Assembly: GCF_002257705.1 (NCBI RefSeq)
Contig: NZ_LSLK01000082.1
Coordinates: 1-14,077, forward strand
Source: Sporomusa silvacetica DSM 10669
GTDB lineage: Bacteria > Bacillota > Negativicutes > Sporomusales > Sporomusaceae
Reading direction: 5' to 3'
Length of the DNA: 14,077 nt
Positions 13,656 to 14,077 of this stretch are shown one piece after another. The position numbers and the translations under genes are program-made. Within the stretch, counting starts at the first letter, position 1. Each line of letters begins with the position of its first letter. Below the pieces are notes generated by a model. The model ran no database searches and was not told the DNA's origin. It saw nothing but the letters and a program-made list of their open reading frames with translations.

Positions 13656-13730
13656 ATCTGAGCGGTTTCCCAGTTCTGGACAGGCGGTTTCCGCTTTGCC
13701 GGAACTGCGGTACTGCTGCACCGTAATATT
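13656..13730. mobile_element. Solo IS21-like terminus
   Basis: GCGGTTTCC occurs at 13662-13670 and 13684-13692, with a third related unit GCGGTACTG from 13707, at 22-23 base spacing. The final stretch TGCCGGAACTGCGG to AATATTC parallels the right end of the foldback element (AGCCGGAACCGTGG to AATATTC), though the repeat core differs. This looks like the end of a related but distinct IS21-type element whose body has been deleted. It is fused directly to the tail of a plus-strand gene. Confidence 0.5.
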
Positions 13731-13829
13731 CAACAAGACAAACCGTCCAAAACCATAGAAAAAAAACAATATAAGAAGTCACTGCGGAATTGCAGGTACT
13801 GGTTAGGTCGTGAAGATATCTGCTTTTAA
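13722..13829 (+). pseudogene. 3' remnant of a lost gene
   Basis: The plus frame running out of the IS-like end reads NIQQDKPSKTIEKKQYKK, then SLRNCRYWLGREDICF and TAA. Its lysine-rich linker and C-x-Y-W...C ending look like a true protein C-terminus. A good plus-strand terminator follows 12 bases on, the arrangement of a natural gene end. The 5' part has been replaced by the mobile-element terminus at about 13730. The parent family is not recognised. Confidence 0.4.
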
Positions 13830-13840
13830 AAAATGCAATC

Positions 13841-13889
13841 ACTGCAATAGTAGCCATGTTAACTGGCTATTACTTTGCGGTGTTTTTTT
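13841..13889 (+). terminator. Terminator of the lost plus-strand gene
   Basis: A long hairpin on the plus strand: CACTGCAATAGTAGCCA pairs with TGGCTATTACTTTGCGGTG with small bulges over a TGTTAAC loop. Eight Ts follow. It begins 12 bases after the TAA of the gene remnant at 13722-13829. Confidence 0.75.
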
Positions 13890-13916
13890 TGCTCAATACG
13901 GGCAATCCTCAATAGT

Positions 13917-13950
13917 AAGGAAACAAAACGAACCGTCCCCTCGTATCCTT
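13917..13950. repeat. REP-like dispersed repeat, family B, copy 2
   Basis: AAGGAAACAAA ... AACCGTCCCC ... GTATCCTT, 30 of 34 bases identical to 12486-12519 and in the same orientation. It lies between two plus-strand terminators. Confidence 0.65.
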
Positions 13951-13972
13951 TTTCTTGTCTCACAGATACCAT

Positions 13973-14001
13973 TAGCCGTTTAACACGGCTATTTATTTTT
14001 G
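13973..14001 (+). terminator. Terminator-like hairpin
   Basis: TAGCCGT (13973-13979) with ACGGCTA (13985-13991), loop TTAAC, then TTTATTTTTG. It is 84 bases beyond the stronger terminator at 13841-13889. It may be a second stop for the same lost gene. Confidence 0.65.
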
Positions 14002-14014
14002 TCAAAAGCAGGAA

Positions 14015-14077
14015 TTTAATGTTATTTTGTGGTAGTATATATAATATTACACAATTTTACAAAAAATAAACAACCTA
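14015..14077 (+). promoter_or_regulatory. Possible promoter for a gene beyond the right edge
   Basis: TATAAT at 14040-14045 within GTATATATAATATTAC is a consensus -10. No good -35 stands 17 bases upstream. No start codon with a ribosome binding site appears before the window ends. Confidence 0.35.

Noticed and set aside
13585..13857. Minus-strand frame with a hydrophobic N-terminus (MATIAVIAFFKSRYL).
   Set aside because: No ribosome binding site, its start is within a plus-strand terminator hairpin, and it continues through the IS-like end and REP repeat. The plus-strand gene remnant explains the same bases better.

Overview
The window looks chromosomal and comes from a diderm Firmicute of the class Negativicutes, probably Sporomusaceae-like (inference). 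The main pointer is a porin at 2011-3332 with a signal peptide, an N-terminal SLH domain, a short coiled coil and a beta-barrel ending in phenylalanine. This OmpM architecture is typical of Negativicutes. Strong AGGAGG-type ribosome binding sites, TTG/GTG starts, a clostridial-type oxidase and a LysM/FliG complement agree with that. Almost all genes lie on the minus strand.

Layout. 1-121: the probable 5' end of a group II intron, minus strand, running off the left edge. 144-1361: a small DUF2281-like protein and a GIY-YIG/DUF4357 protein. 1362-2010: gene-free, with a REP-like repeat, hairpins and the porin terminator. 2011-3332: OmpM-type porin broken by one frameshift, with a structured leader, promoter and tandem repeats upstream (3365-3481). 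3581-3656: initiator tRNA-Met with its terminator. 3889-5837: an overlapping three-gene operon of a Tat-exported solute-binding protein, a NapH-type membrane polyferredoxin and a NifB-type radical SAM protein. The last is cut to 82 residues and abuts the out-of-frame tail of another gene. 6392-7408: FMN-dependent alpha-hydroxy-acid oxidoreductase with a Cys-rich N-terminus. 7935-11302: a SNF2 helicase and SWIM zinc-finger protein, translationally coupled. 11434-11688: a short FliG-N-domain protein with a TTG start. 12102-12407: a LysM gene killed by a Trp-to-TGA change. 12642-12968: DUF1992 (DnaJC28-type) protein. 13046-14077: a graveyard with a foldback element with IS21-like ends sitting in a peroxiredoxin (Bcp) gene, a second IS21-like end fused to the tail of a lost plus-strand gene, REP-like repeats and two terminators.

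The two coherent functional units are the SBP/NapH/NifB operon, which suggests oxyanion or metal uptake coupled to membrane electron transfer and Fe-S cofactor chemistry but is no longer intact, and the SNF2-SWIM pair. The right-hand third is rich in gene decay: at least six genes in the window are truncated, frameshifted or carry a stop. No CRISPR array, complete transposase or phage module is visible.
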